Assembly: GCA_051655155.1 (NCBI GenBank)
Contig: JBOFZL010000066.1
Span: 1-50,276, forward strand
DNA: 50,276 nt
Direction of reading: 5' to 3'
Source: JBOFZL01 sp051655155
Lineage (GTDB): Bacteria; Bacillota; Clostridia; Peptostreptococcales; Filifactoraceae
Part shown: positions 1 to 9,555 of the stretch, in pieces
Layout: each line of letters opens with the position of its first letter
How positions within the stretch are numbered: the stretch's first letter is position 1
Made by a program: the position numbers and the translations under genes
The notes under the pieces: generated by a model
Told to the model about the DNA's origin: nothing
Database searches by the model: none
Seen by the model: the letters and a program-made list of their open reading frames with translations, nothing else

Positions 1-162
1 ATTTTTATCAGGTGTCTGCTTCCTTAATAAATTCACCTTAAGAAATATTGACTTACCACTAATATTATTAGAAAGTGGACTTTCCTGCAAAATTTTATAT
101 ATATTTTCTCTAACTAAATTTTCATCATAATTACTACACTTCTCAACAAAAACTTTTGACAT
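1..162 (-). CDS. DUF362-like protein, N-terminal fragment
   Basis: The reading frame opens with ATG at 162 and runs off the window edge, so only 54 residues are visible. It starts MSKVFVEKCSNYDENLVREN and contains GKSIFLKVNLLRKQTPDK, which resembles the N-terminus of DUF362 proteins (often fused to 4Fe-4S ferredoxin domains; function poorly known). A good Shine-Dalgarno site, GAGGGAG, lies just upstream and overlaps the stop of the preceding peptidase gene, leaving a 14-base gap. The two genes are therefore probably co-transcribed. The family call rests on a short stretch and should be treated as tentative; the C-terminal half would decide it. Confidence 0.6.
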   Translation of the reverse strand, partial: MSKVFVEKCSNYDENLVRENIYKILQESPLSNNISGKSIFLKVNLLRKQTPDKN

Positions 163-176
163 ACATTAAACTCCCT

Positions 177-1133
177 CTACACACCACCACTGTATCCATT
201 AATACCAAACATAGAAGTAGCCGATTTAACTGCTCTTATGACAGCCTCTTCAACAACATCTGCTGCAATACTTTCTAACGCTATATTATTTACTTCAACT
301 TCTTCAGTTGCCATAGTAAATATACAATCTCCATCCATTGAAGTGTGTACGGGTTTAATTACCCTTGCAAATCCATCATGACCCATCCCAGACAGTTTGC
401 AACATTGTGCCTTTGTTAATTTTGCATTAGTGATTATACACCCAATAGTCGTATTCCCTCTAAAAAAATCTCTTTTTTTCTCTATATTGTTTAACAGTAC
501 ATCTTGAGTTGAAATTCCTCGTTCACCATTTTCACAAAATCCTGCAATAAATTTTCCGTCTTTATCATAAACATCCCCAAAAGCATTAACTACAATTATA
601 GCACCTATTTTAAGTTTCCCTATCTCTATAAAGTATGAACCTATTCCTGACTTCATCATACAGGCTGAACCTGCAACCTTACCTACGGTAGCCCCAGTAC
701 CCGCCCCATAACATCCATCCTTATAATTTCCTTTTTCTGACATCAGGCAAGCATCATAACCCATACTTATATTTGGTCTGCAATTTTTTTCTCCAATATT
801 CAAATCAAATATAGATGCTCCACAGACAATCGGTACTACTCCTACTCCTACATCAAAGCCCTTGCCTCTTTCTTCTAGATATTTCATAACTCCACAACAA
901 GCCTCTAACCCATATGCAGATCCTCCACTTAAGACTATACCGTGTACACTATCTATAACATTTTTAGGGTCTAATGCATCTGTTTCTCTAGTTGCAGGAG
1001 CACTTCCTCTCACATCAACTCCAGCAACGGCTCCATCTTCGCAAATAATGACTGTACATCCGCTGCCTCCAATAAAGTTTTGAGCATTTCCTATTCTTAT
1101 TTTTTTTAATTCATTACAGCTAATTTCTCTCAT
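177..1133 (-). CDS. P1-family (S58/DmpA-like) peptidase
   Basis: About 318 residues of the DmpA/NylC-like N-terminal nucleophile hydrolase fold. Family members are made as one chain that cleaves itself to expose a catalytic Ser or Thr; substrates range from N-terminal D- or L-amino acids to amides. Visible marks are the N-terminal GGSGCTVI segment and RGSAPATRETDAL, the glycine-rich LSGGSAYGLEA, and GNTTIGCIITNA, where an Asn-Thr bond (about residues 227-228 from the chosen start) resembles the NylC self-cleavage site. The ATG at 1133 is preferred over the GTG at 1145 because GGTGGAG sits six bases before the ATG. It follows a terminator, so it has its own transcript, shared with the DUF362 gene. 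The true substrate cannot be told from sequence. Confidence 0.85.
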   Translation of the reverse strand: MREISCNELKKIRIGNAQNFIGGSGCTVIICEDGAVAGVDVRGSAPATRETDALDPKNVIDSVHGIVLSGGSAYGLEACCGVMKYLEERGKGFDVGVGVVPIVCGASIFDLNIGEKNCRPNISMGYDACLMSEKGNYKDGCYGAGTGATVGKVAGSACMMKSGIGSYFIEIGKLKIGAIIVVNAFGDVYDKDGKFIAGFCENGERGISTQDVLLNNIEKKRDFFRGNTTIGCIITNAKLTKAQCCKLSGMGHDGFARVIKPVHTSMDGDCIFTMATEEVEVNNIALESIAADVVEEAVIRAVKSATSMFGINGYSGGV

Positions 1134-1224
1134 TATCCACTCCACCTTTAATATATTTTACCATAAAAATAAAAAAAAACTATAATTTAATGCCTTAAAG
1201 TAAGTGATTTTAAAATTTTTTTAT

Positions 1225-1250
1225 AAAAAAAAGCTAGTCCTAAGACTAGC
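1225..1250 (-). terminator. Rho-independent terminator after the NSS symporter gene
   Basis: On the minus strand GCTAGTC-TTAG-GACTAGC forms a perfect 7-bp stem with a 4-base loop, followed directly by eight T residues. It lies about 27 bases past the symporter stop codon and separates that gene from the downstream peptidase gene. Confidence 0.9.
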
Positions 1251-1276
1251 AATATAAATTTATCTAATAACTTATA

Positions 1277-2665
1277 CTATTTTCCAGATATAAAACTTAT
1301 TATTGGATGAATACAACTTGAATATAACAATATCGCAACTAAAATAGGAGTAACATATTTAACCATGAATGAAAAATATCCACCTAAATTAAATTTATGT
1401 CTTCCTCCTAATTCCACTTCTTTAACTACTTTATCAGCTCCCCATATCCAACCAATAAATATACACATACATAAAGCGCCTAATGGCATTAACGTGTATT
1501 CAGATATAAAGTCTACAGAATCAAGAATATCCATACCTAAAATCAATTTTATATGTGACCATACGCCTTGTCCAAGTGATGATGGTATCCCGAGAATAAA
1601 TGCTGCTAAAGACGCGATAACAGCCGTTTTCTTTCTGCTAATTTTGAAATTATCAACAAAATAAGCTGTAGCTACCTCAAGTAGAGATATTGAAGAAGTA
1701 AGTGCCGCAAAAAATACTAAAACGAAAAATAATAGACCGAAGAAGTTACCAAAAGGCATTGCTGTAAATACCTCTTTAAGTGTAACAAACATAAGTCCTG
1801 GTCCTTGTCCTGGATCTAGTCCAAAAGCAAATACCGCTGGCATAATTGCTAATCCTGCAAACACTGCAACCAAAGTATCTAATGTAGGTATTATAAGTGC
1901 TGATTTCTGCAAATTCTCTTCTTTTCCCAAGTATGAACCATAAGTTAGCATAGCTCCCATACCAAGTGATAATGAAAAAAACATTTGCGCAAGTGCCGTT
2001 GCCCCAACTTTTGAAAAAGACTCCCAAGAAGTAAATACCGAAAAATCCGGTTTAAACATAAATGCAACACCTTTCATTGCACCTGGAAGTGTCAGTGATC
2101 TAAGTGTAATTATAAGGAGCATTATAAATAATGCCGGCATCATAATTTTAGAGTATTTTTCTATACCCTTTTCTACTCCCATAGCAACTACAACCGCCGT
2201 TGTTCCTATAAACAAAAATAACCATATCAAAGGTTCTATAGGATTTGTAATAAATCCAACAAAGAAAGCTTCTCCACTCATATCTCCAAATCCAGAACCA
2301 AATAATTCCATAACATAAGTTGCTGCATACTTAAGAACCCATCCTCCTAAAACGCTGTAGAACGACAGAATCAAAAATGCTGCTAAAATACCAAATCCTC
2401 CAATAAAACCAAATCTTTTATTAATTTTTTTGTAAGAGCCAACTGCATCTAGTTGAGAAAAACGACCTATAGCAAGTTCTCCTACCATTACAACAAAGCC
2501 CACCGTCAATACAAAAATTAGATACAATAATAAAAATGCAAAGCCACCACTTTTCCCCATTTTGTACGGAAAGCCCCACAAATTACCAAGACCTACAGCT
2601 GAACCTACTGCTGCCATGAGAAAACCAAAACTACTTTGCCACTGACCCCTTTTCTTGTCTTCCAT
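1277..2665 (-). CDS. Neurotransmitter:sodium symporter (NSS/SNF family) transporter
   Basis: 462 residues, highly hydrophobic, with about 11-12 membrane segments. The first helix carries the family signature AAVGSAVGLGNLWGFPYK, which in LeuT, TnaT and MhsT contributes to the sodium and amino acid sites through its unwound middle. Bacterial members import amino acids with sodium; which amino acid is not readable here. The start is well placed, with GAGAGGAG upstream of ATG. The gene is monocistronic: a terminator follows it, and a galK terminator lies upstream within the 347-base gap. No riboswitch-like fold was seen in that gap. Confidence 0.93.
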   Translation of the reverse strand: MEDKKRGQWQSSFGFLMAAVGSAVGLGNLWGFPYKMGKSGGFAFLLLYLIFVLTVGFVVMVGELAIGRFSQLDAVGSYKKINKRFGFIGGFGILAAFLILSFYSVLGGWVLKYAATYVMELFGSGFGDMSGEAFFVGFITNPIEPLIWLFLFIGTTAVVVAMGVEKGIEKYSKIMMPALFIMLLIITLRSLTLPGAMKGVAFMFKPDFSVFTSWESFSKVGATALAQMFFSLSLGMGAMLTYGSYLGKEENLQKSALIIPTLDTLVAVFAGLAIMPAVFAFGLDPGQGPGLMFVTLKEVFTAMPFGNFFGLLFFVLVFFAALTSSISLLEVATAYFVDNFKISRKKTAVIASLAAFILGIPSSLGQGVWSHIKLILGMDILDSVDFISEYTLMPLGALCMCIFIGWIWGADKVVKEVELGGRHKFNLGGYFSFMVKYVTPILVAILLYSSCIHPIISFISGK

Positions 2666-2970
2666 TTTAAATTTCTCCTCTCATTTTTTTAAATTATAAA
2701 ATTGAAAGTTTAAATAATTTCAAAATCGTATATTCAATAGTACAACTTCCAATTTTCCATAATTATATACCCATATCAAACGCTTTTCAAGTATTTTTTT
2801 GAATTTTCTAACAATTCAGAATAAAATTGTTCGTTAAAATATTATTAACATTAACCAAAACATTTAAAATTAAAACTAGTGAAAAAAACAACTATCTTAA
2901 TGATGCTTTCTCAAAAATAATTTTCTTTAGATTATTTTGTACAATTTTTGCTTTACTCTAACTCTAACTA
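2666..2970. other. Intergenic region upstream of the NSS symporter
   Basis: An AT-rich stretch without a coding frame I can support. It must hold the symporter promoter. A TATAAT on the minus strand (2693-2698) has only a weak TTGAAA partner 19 bases upstream, so I do not name a promoter. No T-box, riboswitch or repeat array was seen. Confidence 0.5.
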
Positions 2971-2999
2971 AAAAAGCATGCTACTTAAGCATGCTTTTT
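2971..2999 (-). terminator. Rho-independent terminator after galK
   Basis: AAAAAGCATGC and GCATGCTTTTT form an 11-bp stem around a 7-base loop, with its edge 13 bases beyond the galK stop. On the minus strand the stem ends in a T run, as expected for the end of the galactose transcript. Confidence 0.85.
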
Positions 3000-3012
3000 A
3001 GTTTATCTTTTG

Positions 3013-4293
3013 CTATATAAATTTTATTCCACCAACTGACCTTATTCCTAAACAGTAGCAACTTCCCTCTCCAAAAACCTCTTCAATATATTTTTTATAG
3101 TCCATTAAAGTTTCATTTTGTACAAATGCCAGAATAGTTCCTGCAAATCCTCCACCATGAACCCTCCAAGCTCCTTTATCATCTAAAAACCTTTCAGTTA
3201 AAGCTAACGCCAACGAAAGTCCTTGCTCTCTCAAGTTTTTAACAGTATATACATTCTGTAAATACATAAATGAACTTTTCCCTGATTTTATTATTAAATC
3301 TTTAAAACCCATAAAATCTGAATTGTTTATAGCCTCAACTAGCTTATCCACCCTTTTATTTTCCTCAAAAATGTGAATAGCCCGCAAAACACCTCTGTCC
3401 CCTGCTATCTTTCTTAATTCTCTAATATTTTCATAAAACTCTAATTCACTGCAATCTCTCAAAAAATCCTTACCCCAAAACCCTGAAACTACCTTTAGTT
3501 CCAGAGGTACATCTCCATAATCATCGGTTAAATCCACATGACTACCACCTGTATCAACAATACATAGGCTATGTTTCATCTTTTCAAAATCAAAATCAAG
3601 CTTAACTACCTCTGGATTATCTTTGTCTTTAAAATCAATATACACAAATCCTCCTACAGATGATGCTAATTGGTCCATAAGTCCACAAGGTTTTCCAAAA
3701 TATTTGTTTTCTGCATACTGTCCTATCTGTGCTATTTTTATCGGATTTATATCCATGTTATTATATAACCCTGAAAGTATAGTTCCTATTAAAACCTCAA
3801 AAGCTGCTGATGATGATAATCCTGATCCCCCTAAAACAGTAGAATTCATATAGGCAGAAAATCCCCCAAATTTATATCCCTCTTTCTTAAACCCAGCTAC
3901 AACACCTTTAATAATAGCCTCTGCTGTTCCAAAATTCGAACTATCAATGACTAAATTTTCTATATCTACATCCTTAATGCTAAAACCTTCTGAAACAATT
4001 CTAATTATAGAATCATCTCTTTTGCTAACTATGGCCACTGCATCTAAATCTATGCTACAAGCCAAAACTTTACCTTGTTGATGGTCAGTATGATTGCCAA
4101 TTATCTCTGTTCTTCCTGGTGCTGAATATATCTCTACTTCCATATCTCCAAAAAATTTTTTAAAATTATTTAACAATTCAATATATCTCTCTTTTGACTT
4201 TTTAATACCCTCTTCCGTTAAATAAAGCTTTCTAAAATCCTCATCTAATCTATTGTTTTCAATATTTTTAATTATCATTTCTATATTATTCAT
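3013..4293 (-). CDS. galK: Galactokinase
   Basis: 426 residues of the GHMP kinase family. It phosphorylates alpha-D-galactose with ATP to galactose-1-phosphate, the first committed Leloir step, in the cytoplasm. The galactokinase signature GRTEIIGNHTDHQQG is at residues 60-74, the ATP-binding GGSGLSSSAA at about 155-164, and the third GHMP motif HGGGFAGT near the C-terminus. The ATG follows AGGTGAG with six bases between. The N-terminal extension of about 50 residues before the signature is longer than in E. coli GalK. It is the last gene of a GH42-galT-galK operon, 11 bases after galT, and is followed by a strong terminator. Confidence 0.96.
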   Translation of the reverse strand: MNNIEMIIKNIENNRLDEDFRKLYLTEEGIKKSKERYIELLNNFKKFFGDMEVEIYSAPGRTEIIGNHTDHQQGKVLACSIDLDAVAIVSKRDDSIIRIVSEGFSIKDVDIENLVIDSSNFGTAEAIIKGVVAGFKKEGYKFGGFSAYMNSTVLGGSGLSSSAAFEVLIGTILSGLYNNMDINPIKIAQIGQYAENKYFGKPCGLMDQLASSVGGFVYIDFKDKDNPEVVKLDFDFEKMKHSLCIVDTGGSHVDLTDDYGDVPLELKVVSGFWGKDFLRDCSELEFYENIRELRKIAGDRGVLRAIHIFEENKRVDKLVEAINNSDFMGFKDLIIKSGKSSFMYLQNVYTVKNLREQGLSLALALTERFLDDKGAWRVHGGGFAGTILAFVQNETLMDYKKYIEEVFGEGSCYCLGIRSVGGIKFI

Positions 4294-4304
4294 ATTATGC
4301 TCAC

Positions 4305-5792
4305 CTACAAACTTTCAACAAATCTATCAAAAGCTTTCATCCCACTATTATCTCTTTTAAAAACACCACAGTCCTCTAATCCTTCTGCAAATTTTCGTCC
4401 TATTTCCAACTTGAAAATTTCATCTATATTTTCTTTTGTAAACTGGTACTTATTTTTCATATTCTCTACCCAAGGAAGATGAATCTTAAAATTATTAATA
4501 TTATCCTTATTTCCAGTTAATATATAGTCTTTACAAAATTCTAACTCGCCAACCAACCTCCCTGGAAGCACTGCAAGCCCCATTACCTCTATTAACCCAA
4601 TATTCTCTTTCTTAATATGATGAAGTTCTTCCCTTAAATGAAAGATACCCGTTGGATGTTCATCATCTGTTCTATTATTTCTCAAAACAACATCACACTC
4701 ATAAAATCCATTTCTATACCTTGCTATTGGTGTTATAGTATTATGCCTTACACCACCTGTACAACTTATTATTCCTACACTCTCATCATTATAACATTTC
4801 CAAGCCTCAAATATTTTAGTACTGCAAACCGCAACACTTTTATAGTCCTTTCCAGTTATCCTAATTACTGACATTGGCCATTTTATACGTTCAACCTTAA
4901 CTCCCAAAACTTCCCACTTCTCATATTTTTTTTCAGATAAAGCCTCTGCCATAGGAAAGTTGTAACTTCCACCTTGAAAATGGTTATGATTTAAAATAGA
5001 ACCTCCAACTATTGGCAAATCACTATTAGAACCAACAAAATAATGTTTAAACTTAGACACAAAATCCATCATCAAATTAAAAGTTTCCCCACTAATAACC
5101 ATCGAAACATGGTTCTTATCAAAAATTATACAATGTTCATTATAATAAACATATGGCGAATATTGGAAAAACCATTCTCTCCCATCTAACTCAATAGGAA
5201 TAATCCTATGATTTCCTCGTGCCGGATGCGATACTGTACCACTATAACCTTCATTTTCTACACATAATAAACAAGATGGATAATTTGATTTTTTATTTCT
5301 TGAAAACGCTATATCCTTTGGATCTTTTTCAGGTTTAGAAATATTTATAGTGATATCCATATTTCCGTACTCTGTATCTACTTTGTAAATAATATTTTTG
5401 TCAGTCCTATCCTTTCTTATATAATTACTATTCACAGACATTCTATAGTATTCATCTGTTGCTAATCTTGGAGATATATCAAAATTTCTTTGAAATTTTG
5501 ATATTACAGAAGTAGGCCTATCCATCAAAATATCCATAATTTTTGCATCAAAAATATCTCTGTAAGTAGTAGTATTCACCTTAATAATCCCTTCAGCCAA
5601 TGCATACTCTATTATAGGTTCTAAAAGCTCAGAGGTATATTTAGCATTAATTTCTACATTATATTCCTTATACTCTTCCAAGCCCAATAAATCTAAAAGC
5701 CTATTAATAACATAAACTCTATCTCCTGATTCTAATAAATTATTTTTTATAGAATAATTCACTAAAGCCGATATGTTCTTATATATTTCCAT
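4305..5792 (-). CDS. galT: UDP-glucose:hexose-1-phosphate uridylyltransferase, class II
   Basis: 495 residues, the size and layout of the class II GalT found in Firmicutes rather than the roughly 350-residue class I enzyme of E. coli. It exchanges UMP between UDP-glucose and galactose-1-phosphate. The NHNHFQGG segment at about residues 268-275 is the likely His-rich active-site region. The start codon directly follows the stop of the upstream beta-galactosidase gene, and its GGAGGAG ribosome site lies inside that gene's last codons, so the two are translationally linked. galK follows after 11 bases. No galE is in view. Confidence 0.95.
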   Translation of the reverse strand: MEIYKNISALVNYSIKNNLLESGDRVYVINRLLDLLGLEEYKEYNVEINAKYTSELLEPIIEYALAEGIIKVNTTTYRDIFDAKIMDILMDRPTSVISKFQRNFDISPRLATDEYYRMSVNSNYIRKDRTDKNIIYKVDTEYGNMDITINISKPEKDPKDIAFSRNKKSNYPSCLLCVENEGYSGTVSHPARGNHRIIPIELDGREWFFQYSPYVYYNEHCIIFDKNHVSMVISGETFNLMMDFVSKFKHYFVGSNSDLPIVGGSILNHNHFQGGSYNFPMAEALSEKKYEKWEVLGVKVERIKWPMSVIRITGKDYKSVAVCSTKIFEAWKCYNDESVGIISCTGGVRHNTITPIARYRNGFYECDVVLRNNRTDDEHPTGIFHLREELHHIKKENIGLIEVMGLAVLPGRLVGELEFCKDYILTGNKDNINNFKIHLPWVENMKNKYQFTKENIDEIFKLEIGRKFAEGLEDCGVFKRDNSGMKAFDRFVESL

Positions 5793-7742
5793 CTACTCCT
5801 CCTTATTATAAATTATTTTTGACTCAAATCCTTCCAAAGAAATATTACCATAACCTATAGTCTCTTCACTATGATTAATATAATAAGTAGCCCCTTTTCT
5901 TTCCACCATCTCCAAACCTTCAGGAAGTTTTTTAAAATTAATATTAACCTTTAAAGCCCCTTCTCTAAGAATAGCTTCCATAACATTATCTTCCAATGAA
6001 GTTCCAATATAATAGGCAAACCCATTACCATACTCATTTACCGTAACTGCCGCAAAATCCTTATAGTACTTATCTTCATAAGTAAACAACACATTAGCCG
6101 TATCACACTTTATCATATCTCTAAACACCTTAGCTTTACAGTTAATATCAGCAAATTTTCCTTTTCCAACCACATCAACTTCTAACGATTTCCCTAAAGA
6201 CTCAATCTCCTCAACCCTTCCACCAATTAAATCCGTATAATAAGTTGGATTAAACTGTCCAAGCTTAAGATTATTATATTTATCTTTAACCGCACTTCTA
6301 AACCCTATAACAGCAACCTTACCCTTCTTTACAAAAGCTTTTAACTTACTCTGAAAACCTTCATCGAAAACTATCATAGAAGGTATTAAAACCATTTCAT
6401 AATTGCTGAAATCTGAACTTGAAGGAATAACATCAACATTCACCCCATTTAAGAAAAAAGGTTTATACATCTTATATACCTGCTCCTTATAATCAAAAGA
6501 GGCACTTTGTCTTTGAATTCTAAACGCTGCCATAGAGTCATAGTCATAAATAATCGCAACCTTTGATTCTACAGGACTTTTAATTAACTTCTCATGAGCT
6601 TTTATCTCTCCAAAAAATTTTTTCACTTCATAAAACTTTCTTCTTTTCATATTATCTTGATCTATTATTCCATAGCAAAACTGCTCTGCCCCTTTAACAA
6701 ATCCTCTATACCTAAAATAAATAAGAGTTTCACACCCCCGTGCAACAGCTTGATTCGACCACATAATCGCCTGATTAGGTCTTGGCAAATATCCTATATC
6801 ATCATGACCTTGTGCCCCCATAATCGCTTCCGTAATCCAAAAATTAGTTTTCTTTAACCCTCTCATAAAATCCAGACCACAGGCAATCTCGTAATTAGGA
6901 ATAGGGCTCTCTTGCCCTCCCCATACAGGGTAATTATTATAAGCAACTTTGTCAATATGCTCAGCAACTCTGCTAAAATCTACACTTTTATCGAAATATC
7001 CTCCTGAAAAATCATGAATAATAATGGATTCATTCCCTAAAATCGATTTTAAAAGCTCATATTGAATCTTACAATAATTTTTGATGCTCTCACTCCTAAA
7101 TCTTTCCCAATACATCCTTAAAGAAGGGTTATGGGTAGTAATAGTAGGTAGTGGTATTGGAACTTCATCAAAACTCCCGTAAGTTTGATTCCAAAAAACC
7201 GTTCCCATAACTTTATTTAGCTCTTCTATATCATTATTAAAAACTTTTCTTAAAAAATCAATAAAAGCCACCTTACAACAATTACAATAGCATTTGTCAC
7301 TACCCTCATGCCCAAATTCATTGTCAATCTGCCATGCGATAATCGTCTTTTCATCCTTATAATGTTCTGCTAAAGAAGAAACTATGTTTTTAGTTAACCT
7401 ATGATATTCCTTACTATTAAAACAATACTGCCTTCGCCCTCCAAAAACTCGCTTTTTCCCATTAGAAAATTCAGATAAAGTATCAGGATACTTGCTAGCC
7501 ACCCATGATGGCATAGTAGCTGTTGGAGTTCCAAAAATTACCTTTAAACCATAACTCTTCGCTTTAGAAATTATTATATCAAAAAAATCAAAATTGAAAA
7601 CCCCTTCTTCTTTCTCCATTAAAGTCCAAGCAAACTCTCCAATCCTAATAACATCGGCGTTAAGTTCAACAATATTTGCCATATCTTCATCTATCATGTT
7701 TATATCCCATTGCTCAGGATAATAATCTACTCCAAAGTACAT
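5793..7742 (-). CDS. Beta-galactosidase, glycoside hydrolase family 42
   Basis: About 649 residues with the GH42 three-domain plan: an N-terminal TIM barrel, a trimerisation domain (about 385-590) and a small C-terminal beta domain. It releases galactose from beta-galactosides by a retaining mechanism. The acid/base Glu is in WQIDNEFGH (near residue 142) and the nucleophile Glu in WITEAIMG (near 305). The Cys cluster CYCNCC just after the acid/base matches the zinc site of many GH42 enzymes. No signal peptide is visible, so substrates must be imported. The second ATG (7742) is chosen because GGAGG lies seven bases before it; the first ATG at 7748 is only one base away. It heads the gal operon and is transcribed divergently from the AGCS symporter. 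Confidence 0.93.
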   Translation of the reverse strand: MYFGVDYYPEQWDINMIDEDMANIVELNADVIRIGEFAWTLMEKEEGVFNFDFFDIIISKAKSYGLKVIFGTPTATMPSWVASKYPDTLSEFSNGKKRVFGGRRQYCFNSKEYHRLTKNIVSSLAEHYKDEKTIIAWQIDNEFGHEGSDKCYCNCCKVAFIDFLRKVFNNDIEELNKVMGTVFWNQTYGSFDEVPIPLPTITTHNPSLRMYWERFRSESIKNYCKIQYELLKSILGNESIIIHDFSGGYFDKSVDFSRVAEHIDKVAYNNYPVWGGQESPIPNYEIACGLDFMRGLKKTNFWITEAIMGAQGHDDIGYLPRPNQAIMWSNQAVARGCETLIYFRYRGFVKGAEQFCYGIIDQDNMKRRKFYEVKKFFGEIKAHEKLIKSPVESKVAIIYDYDSMAAFRIQRQSASFDYKEQVYKMYKPFFLNGVNVDVIPSSSDFSNYEMVLIPSMIVFDEGFQSKLKAFVKKGKVAVIGFRSAVKDKYNNLKLGQFNPTYYTDLIGGRVEEIESLGKSLEVDVVGKGKFADINCKAKVFRDMIKCDTANVLFTYEDKYYKDFAAVTVNEYGNGFAYYIGTSLEDNVMEAILREGALKVNINFKKLPEGLEMVERKGATYYINHSEETIGYGNISLEGFESKIIYNKEE

Positions 7743-8111
7743 AACCATACCTCCATCTAAATCAATACATATATTTTATCACCTATGCCTTAAATTTTAA
7801 ACATAAAATATATAAGTTATAAGTTTATATAAATAAAAATTCTACAAATCATTATATATTTATTGTTAAAGCATAATTTATAATTAATAAATTAACATTC
7901 TAATCCATCCTTTTTCGTACTTTAACATCTCTCTATTTACTCTTATAAAAATTTCTTTAAACTAATATATCTGAAAATTACGACTATTTTTCAAGGTGTT
8001 GTTAATTTTTTAGAAAACGTTTATACTAAAGAAAATAACAAAATTCTATTTTTGATATTATAAAATTTAATATTTTTTGTTATTTTAAATACAAATTTAG
8101 GAGGAATTGAA
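7743..8111. other. Divergent intergenic region, gal operon / AGCS symporter
   Basis: A very AT-rich 369-base stretch that must hold outward promoters for both flanking transcripts. On the plus side a promoter is readable (listed separately). On the minus side no convincing -35/-10 pair for the beta-galactosidase operon was found by eye. No coding frame of useful length and no riboswitch-like element was seen. Confidence 0.6.
7999..8027 (+). promoter_or_regulatory. Sigma-A-type promoter of the AGCS symporter gene, with palindrome in the spacer
   Basis: TTGTTA at 7999-8004 and TATACT at 8022-8027 are separated by exactly 17 bases. An 8-bp palindrome, AAACGTTT (8015-8022), fills the end of the spacer and touches the -10 box, where a LacI/GalR- or CcpA-type repressor could bind. 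It is not a full match to the cre consensus. The leader to the start codon is about 80 nt. Confidence 0.6.
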
Positions 8112-9494
8112 ATGGATGCATTAAACATTGTAAAATCAATTAACACTTACTTATGGGGCCCACCAATGTTGGCACTTCTTCTAGGTACAGGTATCTTGCT
8201 TACTATTAGGTTAAGAGGAGTACAACTAAGGAAATTTAAAGTTGCCTTTATGGAAGCTTTCGGTGGACTATTCAATAAAGATTCAAAAAATGAGGATGGA
8301 GTATCTTCTTTTGCATCACTTGCAACTGCAATAGCTGCACAAGTTGGAACAGGAAACCTTGCTGGAGTGGCAACTGCAATAGCTGCCGGAGGTCCTGGAG
8401 CAATATTTTGGATGTGGTTATCAGGTTTCTTTGGAATGGCAACAATATTTGCTGAGGCAGTAGTATCTCAAAGATTTACTATTACTGAAAATGGACAAAA
8501 AATAGGAGGCCCTGCTTATTACATAAGTCAAGGTATAAAAAATAAAAAAATCGCTAAGTTTTTAGCTGGTTTCTTTGCTATAGCAATCATCCTTGCTCTA
8601 GGACTTATGGGTAATGTTGTGCAAGCAAACTCTATTGCAGCAGCAGCAAACACAGCCTTTGGTATTCCTAAACTAGCAACAGGAATATTTGTGGCTATAT
8701 TAGTTTTACTTATAGTAGTAGGTGGAGTAAAAAGAATAACATCAATAGCTGAAAAAGTAGTTCCTTTTATGGCATTATTCTATATTCTTGGAAGTTTATT
8801 CATTATAATAAAGAATGGATCTAATGTACTTCCTGCTTTCCAACTAATATTTTCTAGCGCATTTAGTCCTGCTGCTGCTATGGGAGGATTCGCAGGAGCT
8901 GCAGTTAAAGAAGCTATGCAAAGAGGTATTGCTCGTGGATTATTCTCAAATGAAGCAGGTATGGGTTCTACCCCACATGCACATGCTCTTGCAAGCGTAA
9001 AACACCCAGTTCAGCAAGGTCTTGTTGCAACAATGGGAGTTTTAGTAGACACAGGAGTGATCTGTACTATGACTGCTCTTGTAATACTCACAACAGGAGC
9101 TTTAGAAACTGGTTTAACAGGTGCAGAACTTACACAAGCTGCCTTTATAGCTGGTTTTGGTAACTTTGGATCCCAATTTGTGGCAATCTGTCTATTCTTC
9201 TTTGCCTTCACAACAATTATTGGATGGTACTTCTTTGGAGAAACGAATGTGAGATATTTATTCAAAGAAAAAGGATTAATTCCTTACCGAATCCTAGTAG
9301 CTATACTAATAGTAGCTGGAACTAGCTTAAAAGTTGACCTTGTATGGGAACTGGCGGATATGTTTAATGCTTTAATGGTATTTCCAAACTTAGTTGCTCT
9401 ATTAGGCTTATCAACCTTAGTTGTAAAAATGCTTAAAGACTTTGAAACTAACTTTGAAGAAGGTAAACCAGCCGAATACGCAAATAGACGATAA
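8112..9494 (+). CDS. Sodium:alanine-type symporter (AGCS family)
   Basis: 460 residues with about 10-11 membrane helices, related to AlsT, AgcS and DagA, which co-transport small amino acids such as alanine or glycine with sodium. Family-typical segments are LLGTGILLTIRLRGVQLRKF near the N-terminus, the GTGNLAGVATAIAAGGPGAIFWMW segment, and GLFSNEAGMGSTPHAHA in the middle. AGGAGG stands eight bases before the ATG. The gene is flanked by its own promoter and terminator. AGCS genes in clostridia are sometimes under glycine riboswitches, but the leader here is too short for one. Confidence 0.93.
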   Translation: MDALNIVKSINTYLWGPPMLALLLGTGILLTIRLRGVQLRKFKVAFMEAFGGLFNKDSKNEDGVSSFASLATAIAAQVGTGNLAGVATAIAAGGPGAIFWMWLSGFFGMATIFAEAVVSQRFTITENGQKIGGPAYYISQGIKNKKIAKFLAGFFAIAIILALGLMGNVVQANSIAAAANTAFGIPKLATGIFVAILVLLIVVGGVKRITSIAEKVVPFMALFYILGSLFIIIKNGSNVLPAFQLIFSSAFSPAAAMGGFAGAAVKEAMQRGIARGLFSNEAGMGSTPHAHALASVKHPVQQGLVATMGVLVDTGVICTMTALVILTTGALETGLTGAELTQAAFIAGFGNFGSQFVAICLFFFAFTTIIGWYFFGETNVRYLFKEKGLIPYRILVAILIVAGTSLKVDLVWELADMFNALMVFPNLVALLGLSTLVVKMLKDFETNFEEGKPAEYANRR

Positions 9495-9506
9495 TTTTTC
9501 ATAGAG

Positions 9507-9555
9507 AAGCTGATACTATAGGGATTCTAACCCTTAAATATCAGCTTTTTTACTT
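9507..9555 (+). terminator. Rho-independent terminator after the AGCS symporter
   Basis: AAGCTGATA (9507-9515) pairs with TATCAGCTT (9539-9547). An inner AGGG/CCCT pair extends the hairpin, and a T-rich tail follows. It begins 13 bases after the stop codon. Confidence 0.9.

Noticed and set aside
2770..2800. A cre-like (CcpA) site, AAACGCTTTTCA, upstream of the NSS symporter.
   Set aside because: The symmetry about CG is off by one base and the outer TG is missing on both strands.
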